64,000 nucleotides of DNA from Scytonema hofmannii PCC 7110 (lineage in GTDB: Bacteria; Cyanobacteriota; Cyanobacteriia; Cyanobacteriales; Nostocaceae), in assembly GCF_000346485.2 (NCBI RefSeq), contig NZ_KQ976354.1, positions 6,106,479 to 6,170,478 of the forward strand, given 5' to 3'. The position numbers and the translations under genes are program-made. Below, one piece after another: positions 18,561-26,882 of this stretch; the first letter of the stretch is position 1; the number at the start of each line of letters is the position of its first letter. The notes beneath the pieces were generated by a model. That model was not told where the DNA came from, ran no database searches, and saw nothing but the letters and a program-made list of their open reading frames with translations.

Positions 18561-18776
18561 GAGTTTGACAACCCGAATGCCTTTGCAAATCAAGTCAAAA
18601 TTAAACGCACTCTCGACTCATGACTAATCGTCCGTTGCCCCAATACCCACCCTTGCCGTTGAATTCAGGATTGTCTTGGCTAAAATTTGGCACACTTTGC
18701 CCAAAAAGCAATCGCTTGACTTTTAATACAGTCGCTATAAGAACGGTTATATCAACGGTAAGTTACGAAGATCGCA

Positions 18777-19214
18777 CTAATTCAAATTTTCTAAATCAGC
18801 TAAATCTTGCAGTCTTCCTGATGCTTCTTTATTTTTTCTTAGATTTTCTAAGTCAATAAAATTAACAACAATATTATCAATTATAACTTCTAACCTTAAA
18901 GGATAACAATTTTCAAAACTCACCCCGTCAATAGTTGTTAATAAATCAATTCTATTAGGAGGATAACCAAGCTGAATAATTTGGTCAGGGGTTAGAAAAT
19001 CTTCCAGATGTAATCCTAAAGAACTAAACCCAAATTGTTCTAAAGCTTGAAGGAGATTATTCGCGTTTTCTGGACTCATTTCTATCCAAATATCAATATC
19101 TTTGGTATAACGAGGATGACCATGTATCGCTACTGCATAACCACCGACAATCAGATAGCGCACATGATTATCGTTGAGAAATTGTATAAACTCTTTGAAG
19201 TCTTGATTCAGCAC
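18777..19214 (-). CDS. nucleotidyltransferase (DUF6036/MNT-like)
   Basis: 145 residues starting at a GTG. VRYLIVGGYAVAIHGHPRYT followed by KDIDIWIE is the nucleotidyltransferase core: GG(Y/F)A plus the metal-binding D-x-D in KDIDIWI. A later conserved acidic position is in RIDLLTTID. Such enzymes include aminoglycoside nucleotidyltransferases and the antitoxin half of toxin-antitoxin modules that modify toxin or tRNA ends. It overlaps the small upstream gene by 47 bases, implying translational coupling. Likely function: transfer of NMP to a protein or RNA partner. Conflict-module role is inferred from context. Confidence 0.8.
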   Translation of the reverse strand: MLNQDFKEFIQFLNDNHVRYLIVGGYAVAIHGHPRYTKDIDIWIEMSPENANNLLQALEQFGFSSLGLHLEDFLTPDQIIQLGYPPNRIDLLTTIDGVSFENCYPLRLEVIIDNIVVNFIDLENLRKNKEASGRLQDLADLENLN

Positions 19215-19350
19215 TATTATCTTTCCACTTATGATATTCTTGACGAATTTGTTCTAAGGCTTCTAGTCGGGATTGATAAGATTGAGTTTGCCAATAAGCA
19301 AAATCGCTTTTTTGCTGTTTAAGTTTAACTTTATGACAAATTATTTCCAT
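19168..19350 (-). CDS. small partner of the nucleotidyltransferase
   Basis: 60 residues, MEIICHKVKLKQQKSDFAYW then QTQSYQSRLEALEQIRQEYH and a basic end (SRLQRVYTISQR). The SDFAYWQTQSYQSRLEALE pattern recurs in cyanobacterial and other bacterial small proteins encoded just before nucleotidyltransferases, as I recall. It overlaps the next gene by 47 bases in another frame. Probably the second component of a two-gene toxin-antitoxin-like unit; which one is toxic is unknown. Confidence 0.7.
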   Translation of the reverse strand: MEIICHKVKLKQQKSDFAYWQTQSYQSRLEALEQIRQEYHKWKDNSAESRLQRVYTISQR

Positions 19351-20038
19351 TGTTTTAAACTTAATATAGGTTTCTATTTTTAGTCTAGCATCATCCCTGC
19401 TAACCGTCTGATTGCATTATTTTCCCACATTCCGCACCCAGAACTCTCACACTCCAACGAAACTGATAGATATAGTACACAGGAACTATTTACAAGAAGA
19501 ATTTACTATAGCTAAATAAGAATTCTTACTATTAAGCTGGATAGACAGCTAATTGAAATAATAATTATTCTTATACAGAGGGGAAGAGAGAGATTGTGGC
19601 AGATCCGTTCCTCTCCCCTTTTTAGAATTCGATGTTGTATTTTTTCTTGCCAATCCACTTAATTTGAGCTATCGCAAACTGATGCAGTGGGACTAGAAAA
19701 TGGTGTAGCTTTGGGTGCAGAGGCAACTAACACAATCTTGCGTTTGGTTGCTGAAATTGCTCTGGAAGACGTTCGTTAGGCACATTCACGAAACTATCAA
19801 GAATCCATATCTTTGGCACGGATGGTAATGTTGCCAGCGTTGCCTTGGCTTCTACCGGACGTAGTCGTTACACTTATGCAAATGTTTTTTTTAAAATTTG
19901 GTAGGGATTTGCGCTCAACATACAAAGTACAAAATTCATGCACCAAAAATTCAGTTTCTTGGAGTTAAGCCCAATGAGATATTAGTCTTTGCACGAGAAA
20001 AACACCTAGTTTTTTACTATACTTGGAGAAATTAGATT
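19351..20038. other. intergenic region with candidate small RNA
   Basis: 688 bases without an intact gene. A strong terminator hairpin is at 19579-19624. A short forward open stretch near 19675-19780 (peptide ...GVALGAEATNTILRLVAEI) ends at a TAG and may be a gene fragment. No start or family was recognised. Confidence 0.4.
19579..19624 (+). terminator. strong orphan rho-independent terminator
   Basis: GAGGGGAAGAGAG and CTCTCCCC form a stem followed directly by TTTTT. No forward-strand gene precedes it, since both upstream genes run leftward. It may therefore end a small non-coding RNA transcribed from about 19400-19550. Confidence 0.6.
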
Positions 20039-20449
20039 ATGGCATTCATCTACGAATATTGTAGAGATTGTGGGGAGGAAGTAAAAGTACGTGTTGGTCA
20101 ATTTGTCTTCAACAAAGAACTTCTTTGGCATAAATCTTATGCTTGCCCTCATTGTAAAATTCAGAGTGAAGAAGATGGAATTGGTACTTTGCCCGAGCGC
20201 GAGAGGCAAGCAATTTTAGCAATGGAAGGAACTTGGAGTCTGATTGTACGAGAAACTGGCGCTCGCGCAACGGTTGCAACAACAATCCTGCGTGCAGCTA
20301 TGGATTTAACATTAGCTGAAGCTCTAAAACTTAAAAAAATGATGCCTGGTTCAGTTGTCACTGGAACTAAAGCAGAAACTGATAGACTAAAGCAGCTTTT
20401 AGCCTCTAAGGACTTGCAGGTTTCGATAAGCGCAGTCATAGAGCCTTAG
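20039..20449 (+). CDS. zinc-ribbon protein with L7/L12 C-terminal-like domain
   Basis: 136 residues preceded by a GGAG site. Cysteines C8, C11, C36 and C39 (YCRDCGEE, ACPHCKIQ) form a zinc ribbon. After a linker, residues about 90-134 read TLAEALKLKKMMPGSVVTGT then KAETDRLKQLLASKDLQVSI. This matches the ribosomal L7/L12 C-terminal alpha/beta fold (LKEAK..V...P..V..G.SK.EAE..K..LE..GA.V.I). In ribosomes that domain recruits translation GTPases. Here it is detached from ribosomal protein operons and joined to a metal-binding module, as in a few uncharacterised bacterial proteins. Function unknown. Confidence 0.65.
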   Translation: MAFIYEYCRDCGEEVKVRVGQFVFNKELLWHKSYACPHCKIQSEEDGIGTLPERERQAILAMEGTWSLIVRETGARATVATTILRAAMDLTLAEALKLKKMMPGSVVTGTKAETDRLKQLLASKDLQVSISAVIEP

Positions 20450-20862
20450 CCAAGGAAATTCTGCAAATCTTTGTATATACGGTACAGGAAAAGCGATCGC
20501 ACATTGAAGAATTTATCGTACTTTTTTACCCTGATAAGTAGTGCAATCTAAAAAAATATAAACTGTTCGTAGTTGCGCTAAGCGCGTTCGCCGTTAGGCA
20601 CGCTGCAGGCCAGACAGCGCAACTACGAACTAAAAAGTCAACTTAGGCTTATAAACTATTTCAGACTTATAAGTAAGTAAGCACGATAAAAACAATGTAT
20701 GTTGAGTTTTGTAAAGACCCTAGAACGATGTATTCATAAGCTCTTTGCAGATTTTACATTTCGTTACATAGATGGATTTTTTAACGCCCACTTACTTATA
20801 TATACCGTAGGCTAAACAAGGGAGACAGGAACCTCTCAAAGTCCCCCTTTTTAATTGCTGTA
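20450..20862. other. intergenic region with palindromic repeat
   Basis: A 15-bp perfect inverted repeat GTTCGTAGTTGCGCT / AGCGCAACTACGAAC spans 20565-20630. Its GC-rich loop contains GCACGCTGCAGGCCAGACAG, which resembles short palindromic units found inside the GT2 gene. No gene recognised in the remainder. Confidence 0.6.
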
Positions 20863-21261
20863 TCAGTGCTCTGGGAAAGTGAGTCCGAGCCGTGCTTCGT
20901 TAAACTCCCCTTTCTCAAAGTTGTCTGGTATCAAGTTGACTTTGCGACCTAGAACATCCTCAAAAGAGGTGAGTAAGTCAAAGGAGCGATGGACAAAACC
21001 ATCCTGGTTGAGCTTGAATAATTTACCTCGGCAAATTTCATCTGCTGATAAGGACTCTGGGCTATTTTCTATCAACGCATCGGGTCTCATGTCATCATCT
21101 GAACTCACCATTAAATGTCCGAGGGTGTACATTAGAGTGAAGTTTCGATTTCCACCATAACTAGGGCGAAACAAGTTTCTGACGAGGGACTCAAGCTTCT
21201 TATCACGAAGTCTCTGATTTAATTTATAAGTTATAGATAACTGTGCGGTGGGGTGGTTCAT
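20863..21261 (-). CDS. hypothetical protein, glycosyltransferase-like fragment
   Basis: 132 residues with GAGG before the ATG. The stretch GGNRNFTLMYTLGHLMVSSD followed by DDMRP resembles the nucleotide-binding loop and DxD metal motif of large GT-A-like bacterial proteins (GGNRN...S-D-D-D). The normal family is several hundred residues long, so this would be only an N-terminal portion. After residue 110 the frame simply ends (LGLTFPEH, stop) with no visible continuation. It may be a truncated gene or a small stand-alone protein. I am not sure of the family. Confidence 0.45.
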   Translation of the reverse strand: MNHPTAQLSITYKLNQRLRDKKLESLVRNLFRPSYGGNRNFTLMYTLGHLMVSSDDDMRPDALIENSPESLSADEICRGKLFKLNQDGFVHRSFDLLTSFEDVLGRKVNLIPDNFEKGEFNEARLGLTFPEH

Positions 21262-21321
21262 AATCCTCTACTATTAAGTATGGGGATGAACTGGTCACTG
21301 GTCACTGGTCACTGGTCACTG

Positions 21322-22275
21322 TTAAAGCATCGAGATTAAATCCTGCTTGAATAAAGGATGAATGGAAGTTGCTGCCAACGATTTGCGGTTGGTAAGCTCT
21401 AAAGTGACTTCGTGAATGCCAAAAGTTTGCTGGAGATGCGATCGCAACTTTACGAGTAAGCCATTGCTTTCCTCAAAAGTTGTACAATCCACGGTAATGT
21501 GAGCGCAAAGCATAACTTGCTCCCTGCTAATTCTCCAAACACGGAGTTTTTCGACCTCTAATACTTGGGAAAAAGATTTTAAAGAAATTTCTACCTCAAC
21601 CGGATCGATAGATGGCGGTGCATATTCCAAAAGAATCAAAAGACTTTCTTGAAGGAGCGGTAAAGCACTCAAACCCGTAAAACCTGCAACTAGTAGACTA
21701 ATAGCTGCATCTGCCCACAACCAATTCCAAAGATGGATCGCCACAGCTGCAAGAATGACACCCAAGGAACTAGCAGTATCTGCCATGACATGAAGCAAAG
21801 CCCCTCGAAGATTCAAGTCATTATGAGAGTGAGGATGAAGTAAAGTGATGTTCAGCAAGTTGACGATTAAACCTATCATTGCCACCACCAACATTGGTAA
21901 GCCTGAAATCCCTTCAGGGCTGTGAAAGCGATGAATTGCCTCCCAACAGATAAAAATAGCAATGACAAGCAAACTCAAACCATTTGCCAAAGCTGCTAAA
22001 ATTTCAATTCGGCGATGACCAAAAGTTGCTTGACCACTAGCAGGTTTCTGGGCTAACCAACTAGCAAATAACGATATTCCCAAAGCTGCTACATCAGAGA
22101 GTATGTGTTCTGCGTCTGCCTGTAAAGATAAGCTTTTGCTCCACAATCCCACACTCCACTCTGTCACAAAAAATCCTGCAAGCAAACAGACAATGATTGA
22201 CAAAAGTCTGGTTTTGTGGTTATCTATCGTGACTTTATCTTTGCACGCGCATTCGCACTTCTGAACTGAGAGCAT
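21322..22275 (-). CDS. cation diffusion facilitator (zinc-type)
   Basis: 317 residues with six predicted membrane helices followed by a cytoplasmic domain. Site A residues are visible: H and D in AEHILSDVAAL (helix 2) and H and D in HVMADTASSLG (helix 5). A histidine loop, LHPHSHNDLN, lies between helices 4 and 5. A Cys-rich N-terminus KCECACKD may bind metal. The C-terminal ferredoxin-like domain is present (LRVWRISREQVMLCAHITVD). It exchanges Zn2+, and possibly Co2+ or Cd2+, for H+ across the plasma membrane, exporting metal. No metalloregulator gene is adjacent; 21262-21321 and upstream contain only heptamer repeats. Confidence 0.92.
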   Translation of the reverse strand: MLSVQKCECACKDKVTIDNHKTRLLSIIVCLLAGFFVTEWSVGLWSKSLSLQADAEHILSDVAALGISLFASWLAQKPASGQATFGHRRIEILAALANGLSLLVIAIFICWEAIHRFHSPEGISGLPMLVVAMIGLIVNLLNITLLHPHSHNDLNLRGALLHVMADTASSLGVILAAVAIHLWNWLWADAAISLLVAGFTGLSALPLLQESLLILLEYAPPSIDPVEVEISLKSFSQVLEVEKLRVWRISREQVMLCAHITVDCTTFEESNGLLVKLRSHLQQTFGIHEVTLELTNRKSLAATSIHPLFKQDLISML

Positions 22276-22467
22276 AACTTAAGAACTTGTGTATTAATAC
22301 ATTTCTAACATGGCAATACCCACCTTAGTATTGAATGAAACCACCGATTGGAAGTTCCATACTGGTTCCACTAACCATGTACGGGCGCAAGGCCGCCGCG
22401 CCCCTAGCAACCACTAACCACTAACAATGAGGAACAGTGTGAGAGCCTTCTCTGTCCTATCCTGAAG

Positions 22468-23514
22468 ATGGGCAATATCGTTGTGGGTGAGGTTGTGTTT
22501 TTTAGCGTTGTTATTCCGACTTACAATCGCAAGCCAATTTTAGAAAAGTGCCTGCGAGCTATGGAAACTCAGAAACTGACAAATGGTAACCTAGAGACAA
22601 GATGTGGCACGTGTGTCGATGGTTACGAAATTGTTTTGGTAGATGATGGCTCGACGGATGGCACACTGGAGTGGTTGGAAACACACAAAAGCGAGTTTCC
22701 CCACGTGCGAACATTTTCTCAAGATCATAAAGGACCAGCTACAGCTCGAAATTTGGGCGTAGAGAAGGCACTGGGTGATACTATAGTTTTCATTGACAGC
22801 GATCTAGTTGTAACAGAGAATTTTCTACAGGCTCATGCCGATGCACTAGCCCAAGGAAAAGAGAAATTGGGATGCGGTAAGCCGGGTACGGCTTGCGCCA
22901 AGGGCGATGCTGCAAAGCAGCCGCTTCGCGAACGCATTTTCACCTATGGGTCTGTCATCAATACCTGTAACTTTGATAATCCCACATCAGAACCATACAA
23001 AATCACAGATTTTTCTGCAGCTTTTTTTGCCACAGGAAATGTAGCGATCGCAAAACATTGGCTAGAAGAAGCAGGGCTTTTCGACATCAGCTTTCAACTT
23101 TATGGATGGGAAGATTTAGAATTAGGTGTTCGCCTAAAGAAACTAGGTTTAAAACTTATTAAATGTCCCGATGCAGTTGGCTTCCACTGGCATCCACCCT
23201 TTAATTTAGAGCAAATTCCTCGCTTAATAGACAAAGAAATCCAACGCGGACGCATGGGCGTTTTATTTTATCAAAAGCATCCCACTTGGGAAGTGCGAAT
23301 GATGATTCAAATGACTTGGATTCATCGCTTGCTCTGGGGAATACTCTCCCTCAATGGATTTCTTAACGAACGGACAATGGCTCCATTTCTACAGTGGTTG
23401 ATCCAACTAGGCAAACCGCAGTTAGCATTAGAAATCGCCCGAATTTTTTTAAACTGGTATAACGTTAAAGGCGTGTATGAAGCGTATGGACAGGGAGTAG
23501 GGAGTAGGGAATAG
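22468..23514 (+). CDS. family 2 glycosyltransferase
   Basis: 348 residues with a GT-A domain. VVIPTYNRKPILEKCLRAME opens the nucleotide-binding fold, IVLVDDGSTDGTLEWL carries the first aspartates, VFIDSDLV is the DxD metal site, and YGWEDLELGVRLKKLG is the acceptor-side ED motif. It should transfer a sugar from a nucleotide donor to a polysaccharide or lipid. Two stretches look inserted relative to the family. One is at about residues 43-52. The other is a GC-rich segment at residues about 134-153 (nt 22868-22938) encoded by a palindromic repeat (CGGTAAGCCGGGTACGGCTT). Both keep the frame, so the enzyme may still work. Clear family; substrate unknown. Confidence 0.9.
   Translation: MGNIVVGEVVFFSVVIPTYNRKPILEKCLRAMETQKLTNGNLETRCGTCVDGYEIVLVDDGSTDGTLEWLETHKSEFPHVRTFSQDHKGPATARNLGVEKALGDTIVFIDSDLVVTENFLQAHADALAQGKEKLGCGKPGTACAKGDAAKQPLRERIFTYGSVINTCNFDNPTSEPYKITDFSAAFFATGNVAIAKHWLEEAGLFDISFQLYGWEDLELGVRLKKLGLKLIKCPDAVGFHWHPPFNLEQIPRLIDKEIQRGRMGVLFYQKHPTWEVRMMIQMTWIHRLLWGILSLNGFLNERTMAPFLQWLIQLGKPQLALEIARIFLNWYNVKGVYEAYGQGVGSRE
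22868..22938. repeat. GC-rich palindromic repeat inserted in frame in the GT2 gene
   Basis: GGTAAGCCGGGTACGGCTTG and GATGCTGCAAAGCAGCC are two adjacent small palindromes. A related unit (AAGCCGTACCCGGCTTATCG) is at 39752-39775, and an analogous GC-rich palindromic segment is at 20583-20620. The insertion adds about 20 residues without breaking the frame. Confidence 0.6.
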
Positions 23515-23706
23515 GGAGTAGGGAATTTTGTACTTTACGTTTCGTATTTTCTCACCACTCACCACTCCCGACTCACCACTCCCCATTTCCCAAAATGTGC
23601 TAACCTTGTATGGTTCACTAATCTCGCACATCCAAGAGTTCGGGTGTTTCCTGATATTGGGAAATCCACTTGGATGGAGGTTTAACCCGAATAGGAGTTA
23701 AAAAAT

Positions 23707-24504
23707 ATGCCAGTTGTTTCATTGGCTCAGATGATGGAGTCAGGGGTTCACTTTGGGCATCAGACCCGCAGGTGGAATCCAAAAATGTCTCCTTATATAT
23801 ATACGTCTCGCAACGGAGTCCATATCATCGACTTGGTGCAAACAGCCCAGTTGATGGAAGACGCATATACTTATATGCGAGGGCAAGCCGAGGCGGGTAA
23901 AAAATTCTTGTTTGTTGGAACAAAGCGTCAAGCAGCAGGGATTATTGCCCAAGAAGCAACTCGTTGTGGTGCTCACTACATCAACCAGCGTTGGTTGGGA
24001 GGAATGCTCACCAACTGGACGACCATCAAAACTCGCGTAGATCGTTTGAAAGACTTGGAACGCCGAGAAGAAAATGGTGCTCTCGATTTACTGCCAAAGA
24101 AAGAAGCAGCAATGCTACGTCGGGAAATGACAAAGCTTCAGAAGTATTTGGGTGGTATTAAAACCATGCGGAAAGTTCCCGATGTGGTAGTGATTGTAGA
24201 TCAGCGCCGAGAGTACAACGCAGTTCAGGAATGCCAAAAACTAAGTATTCCCATTGTTTCCATGTTAGACACCAACTGCGATCCGGATGTAGTCGATATT
24301 CCAATTCCGGCAAATGATGACGCTATCCGGTCAATTAAGTTGATCGTGGGCAAACTAGCAGATGCTATATACGAAGGTCGTCACGGTCAATTGGATGTAG
24401 AAGAAGAATTTGAGGATTACGAAGGCGGTGAAGAAGACTTCGACTACGAAGAAAGTGAAACAGATTATTCTGACGCTTTTCCTGAAGACGAAGACGAAGA
24501 ATAA
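23707..24504 (+). CDS. rpsB: 30S ribosomal protein S2
   Basis: 265 residues. [20 protein letters not shown] and TRRWNPKM open the protein. The conserved core follows: [30 protein letters not shown] and [26 protein letters not shown] lies 7 bases before the ATG. Length matches cyanobacterial S2, which has an acidic C-terminal tail ([14 protein letters not shown]) longer than in E. coli. S2 is a late-assembly 30S protein. It is followed by tsf in the standard rpsB-tsf order, with a 121-base spacer of heptamer repeats that can fold into a hairpin. Confidence 0.98.
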   Translation: MPVVSLAQMMESGVHFGHQTRRWNPKMSPYIYTSRNGVHIIDLVQTAQLMEDAYTYMRGQAEAGKKFLFVGTKRQAAGIIAQEATRCGAHYINQRWLGGMLTNWTTIKTRVDRLKDLERREENGALDLLPKKEAAMLRREMTKLQKYLGGIKTMRKVPDVVVIVDQRREYNAVQECQKLSIPIVSMLDTNCDPDVVDIPIPANDDAIRSIKLIVGKLADAIYEGRHGQLDVEEEFEDYEGGEEDFDYEESETDYSDAFPEDEDEE

Positions 24505-24514
24505 TAGATCTGGA

Positions 24515-24607
24515 ATGCTAATGGCTAATAGCTAATAGCTAATGGCTAATGGTTAATGGAAATTAGCAACTAACAACTAACAACTAGCAACTAACAATTA
24601 ACCATTA
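24515..24607. repeat. heptamer repeats between rpsB and tsf
   Basis: Tandem seven-base units of the GCTAATG/GCTAATA type are followed by inverted AACAACT/AGCAACT units, giving a potential hairpin inside the operon spacer. It could modulate the S2 to EF-Ts expression ratio, which is inference. Confidence 0.7.
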
Positions 24608-24625
24608 AGTAGGAATTGAGGCAAC

Positions 24626-25570
24626 ATGGCGGAAATATCTGCAAAAATTGTCCAAGAGCTACGCCAGAAAACTGGTGCTGGCATGATGGACTGCAAAAAA
24701 GCACTGCAACAAACTGACGGTGATATAGAAAAAGCCATTGAGTGGCTGCGGCAAAAAGGGATCGCAAAAGCTGAGAAGGGCGCAGGACGGATTGCGGCAG
24801 AAGGTCTAGTGGACAACTATATTCAACCTGGTGGGCAGGTTGGTGTAATTCTAGAAGTTAACTGCCAAACTGATTTTGTTGCCCGTAATGATGCTTTCAA
24901 AGCCCTAGTTCAAAACCTGGCAAAACAAGCAGCGACCCTTGAAAGTGTTGAGTCTTTGTTGGCTCAACCTTATATAGAAGATGAAAGCATTAAGGTCGAA
25001 GATGTTCTCAAGCAAAGTATTGCCCAGTTAGGTGAAAACATTCAGGTTCGCCGATTTACCAAATTTGCTCTTGCAGAAGACACACAAGGAGTTGTAGACA
25101 GTTACATTCACACTGGCGGTCGAGTCGGTGTGTTGGTTGAACTGACAACCCAAACTGAAGCAGGGGCTGGAAATGAGCAACTCCAAACTCTCGCACGCAA
25201 TGTTGCCATGCAAATAGCAGCTTGCCCCAACGTTGAGTATGTCAACGTAGATGAAATTCCTGCTGATGTTGTTCAAAAGGAAAAAGACATCGAAATGGGG
25301 CGGGATGACTTGGGTAACAAGCCACAAAACATCAAGGAAAAGATTGTTCAGGGACGAATTGAAAAACGCCTCAAAGAAATGACTTTGGTGGATCAACCTT
25401 ACATTCGCGATCAAAGTATCACCGTGGAGGAATTGATCAAGCAAAGCGCAGGACAAGTAGGCGGAAGTGTCCAAGTCCGTCGCTTTACTCGCTACATACT
25501 AGGTGAGGGGATTGAGAAGCAGGAAAGCAATTTTGCTGAAGAAGTGGCTGCCCAAATGGGGACTAAGTAA
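24626..25570 (+). CDS. tsf: elongation factor Ts
   Basis: 314 residues, GAGG 7 bases upstream. The N-terminal UBA-like module [20 protein letters not shown] and the TDFVARN EF-Tu-contact motif are present. Two coiled core subdomains follow, ending with [20 protein letters not shown] and [14 protein letters not shown]. The length (longer than the 280-residue E. coli protein) and the repeated VxQP(Y/F)I / QVRRF pattern are usual in cyanobacteria and chloroplasts. It catalyses GDP release from EF-Tu. Operon partner of rpsB. Confidence 0.98.
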   Translation: MAEISAKIVQELRQKTGAGMMDCKKALQQTDGDIEKAIEWLRQKGIAKAEKGAGRIAAEGLVDNYIQPGGQVGVILEVNCQTDFVARNDAFKALVQNLAKQAATLESVESLLAQPYIEDESIKVEDVLKQSIAQLGENIQVRRFTKFALAEDTQGVVDSYIHTGGRVGVLVELTTQTEAGAGNEQLQTLARNVAMQIAACPNVEYVNVDEIPADVVQKEKDIEMGRDDLGNKPQNIKEKIVQGRIEKRLKEMTLVDQPYIRDQSITVEELIKQSAGQVGGSVQVRRFTRYILGEGIEKQESNFAEEVAAQMGTK

Positions 25571-25665
25571 ATTAATCAATAGTTAACAGTCAGTCGTTTG
25601 GTCAGAGTTATTGACTGTTGACTACTGTTGACAACAGTTCATTGCGTTAATTATTAGGGACTGCA

Positions 25666-25698
25666 AGATCCCCGACTTCTTAAAGAAGTCGGGGATCT
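25666..25698. repeat. dispersed hairpin repeat (CCCCGACTTCTT type)
   Basis: ATCCCCGACTTCTT / AAGAAGTCGGGGAT inverted repeat with a 2-4 base loop. Nearly identical copies are at 40057-40090 and 48439-48471. There is no T-run, so it is not a classical terminator even though it follows tsf. Confidence 0.8.
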
Positions 25699-25787
25699 GA
25701 GCAAACTTACCGTCCTTAAACAAAACGATCCTATAATAATTAAGTACATTTGTTCCATATACGGTTCAGGTGAACAGTAGAAAAGAT

Positions 25788-26816
25788 ATGGCAAGAGCAA
25801 TTGAACGAATAGAACGGGATATTCAGGCATTAGAAGAGGCGATTCGGGCGATCGCTAAAGAACTTCAAAATGCTTACACCAATTATTTAACGACCTTGGG
25901 ACAAACTGTACGGCAGCAGTTAAATCAAGCAACTTACCACTTATGTACCCAAGGATATCCTGAAAGTTTCTTGAGTTTGTCCTTAAATCAGCGCCAGCAA
26001 TTGCAACAATCCGTCCGTAAATTTGGTCAGCAAACAGCAGAACAGTTGCAAGTTTTAATGAAAAGCGAGCAGCAGGAAGCTCTTAAAGATGAGGAGATTA
26101 AGGGAGAGCCGGAAGATGAAGACGATGAGCAAGATGAAGACGATGAGCAAGATGAAGACGATGAGCAAGATGAGGACGATGAGCAAGATGGACAAAATGA
26201 GGAGATGAGGAGCATGGGAGCAAGTGAGCCAGAAAACCACAAGGGAGAAAATAGCTCATTGTTTGCCTCACCTCCGTTTTCCCCTCCATCCCCTATATCC
26301 GCCTTCTTCTCCTTGTCCCCGCGATCGCCAGTACCCTTACCCCCATTTCCAAACTCCTCTAACCCCATAGAAATACTTAAGTGGCAGCATGGTTTGGAAA
26401 GAGCAATGCAAGATAAGCTGAAATTGGTTTCACGTGACGCTAATCTTCTGTTACAGAGATCGGGGATACTGCCTAAAAAATTACCAGAACCTATATTAGA
26501 AGCAGCCGCAGCTGCAGCTTCAGAAGCTTCTGCTGAAGTTGTTATGCCAGGACCACCTAACTTACTCAGCTTAGTGATTGAAATTGACAACGAGCAGCAG
26601 TCAGAAGAACCCAACTTGACGCAGATTATGGCTCTTAACCTGCGACTTGGAGAAATTGAGTTTAATGATGTAACGCTGTCATCCTGTCGCAAACAGATTC
26701 GGAGTATCCTCGTTCAACTGAACAAGCTAGGGCAGGAGTATCAAAAGAAACGGCGAGAACGGTCAATTGCTCAAGCAGAAGCAGCTTGGCGTGCTATTTG
26801 GTCTGATGAATTTTAG
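25788..26816 (+). CDS. coiled-coil protein of unknown function upstream of recG
   Basis: 342 residues from the ATG at 25788; a GTG at 25770 in the same frame is possible. Residues 1-100 are strongly helical (MARAIERIERDIQALEEAIR). Residues about 105-145 contain four copies of DEDDEQ encoded by a 15-base tandem repeat. A proline/serine linker follows, then AAAAASEASAEVVMPGPPNL. The C-terminus is again coiled coil (CRKQIRSILVQLNKLGQEYQ). There is no catalytic motif. It ends 66 bases before recG and is probably co-transcribed with it. Cyanobacteria commonly have a homologue here, as I recall, but no function is established. Confidence 0.75.
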   Translation: MARAIERIERDIQALEEAIRAIAKELQNAYTNYLTTLGQTVRQQLNQATYHLCTQGYPESFLSLSLNQRQQLQQSVRKFGQQTAEQLQVLMKSEQQEALKDEEIKGEPEDEDDEQDEDDEQDEDDEQDEDDEQDGQNEEMRSMGASEPENHKGENSSLFASPPFSPPSPISAFFSLSPRSPVPLPPFPNSSNPIEILKWQHGLERAMQDKLKLVSRDANLLLQRSGILPKKLPEPILEAAAAAASEASAEVVMPGPPNLLSLVIEIDNEQQSEEPNLTQIMALNLRLGEIEFNDVTLSSCRKQIRSILVQLNKLGQEYQKKRRERSIAQAEAAWRAIWSDEF

Positions 26817-26882
26817 ATTTTGGATTTTCGATTTTAGATTGAATCCAAAATCCCAAATCCCAAATCCAAAATCTTAAATCCC

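Noticed and set aside
18620-18859. Forward 79-codon frame
   Set aside because: It overlaps the well-supported nucleotidyltransferase gene on the other strand and shows no protein character.
19675-19780. Short forward peptide GVALGAEATNTILRLVAEI
   Set aside because: No start or family identified; kept only as a possible fragment in the intergenic note.
25666-25698. Hairpin after tsf as a terminator
   Set aside because: No T-run follows and the same hairpin occurs elsewhere as a dispersed repeat.
26817-26882. Tandem short repeats as a CRISPR or origin
   Set aside because: They are STRR-type heptamer repeats, seen at many other spacers in the window, with no DnaA-box clusters.
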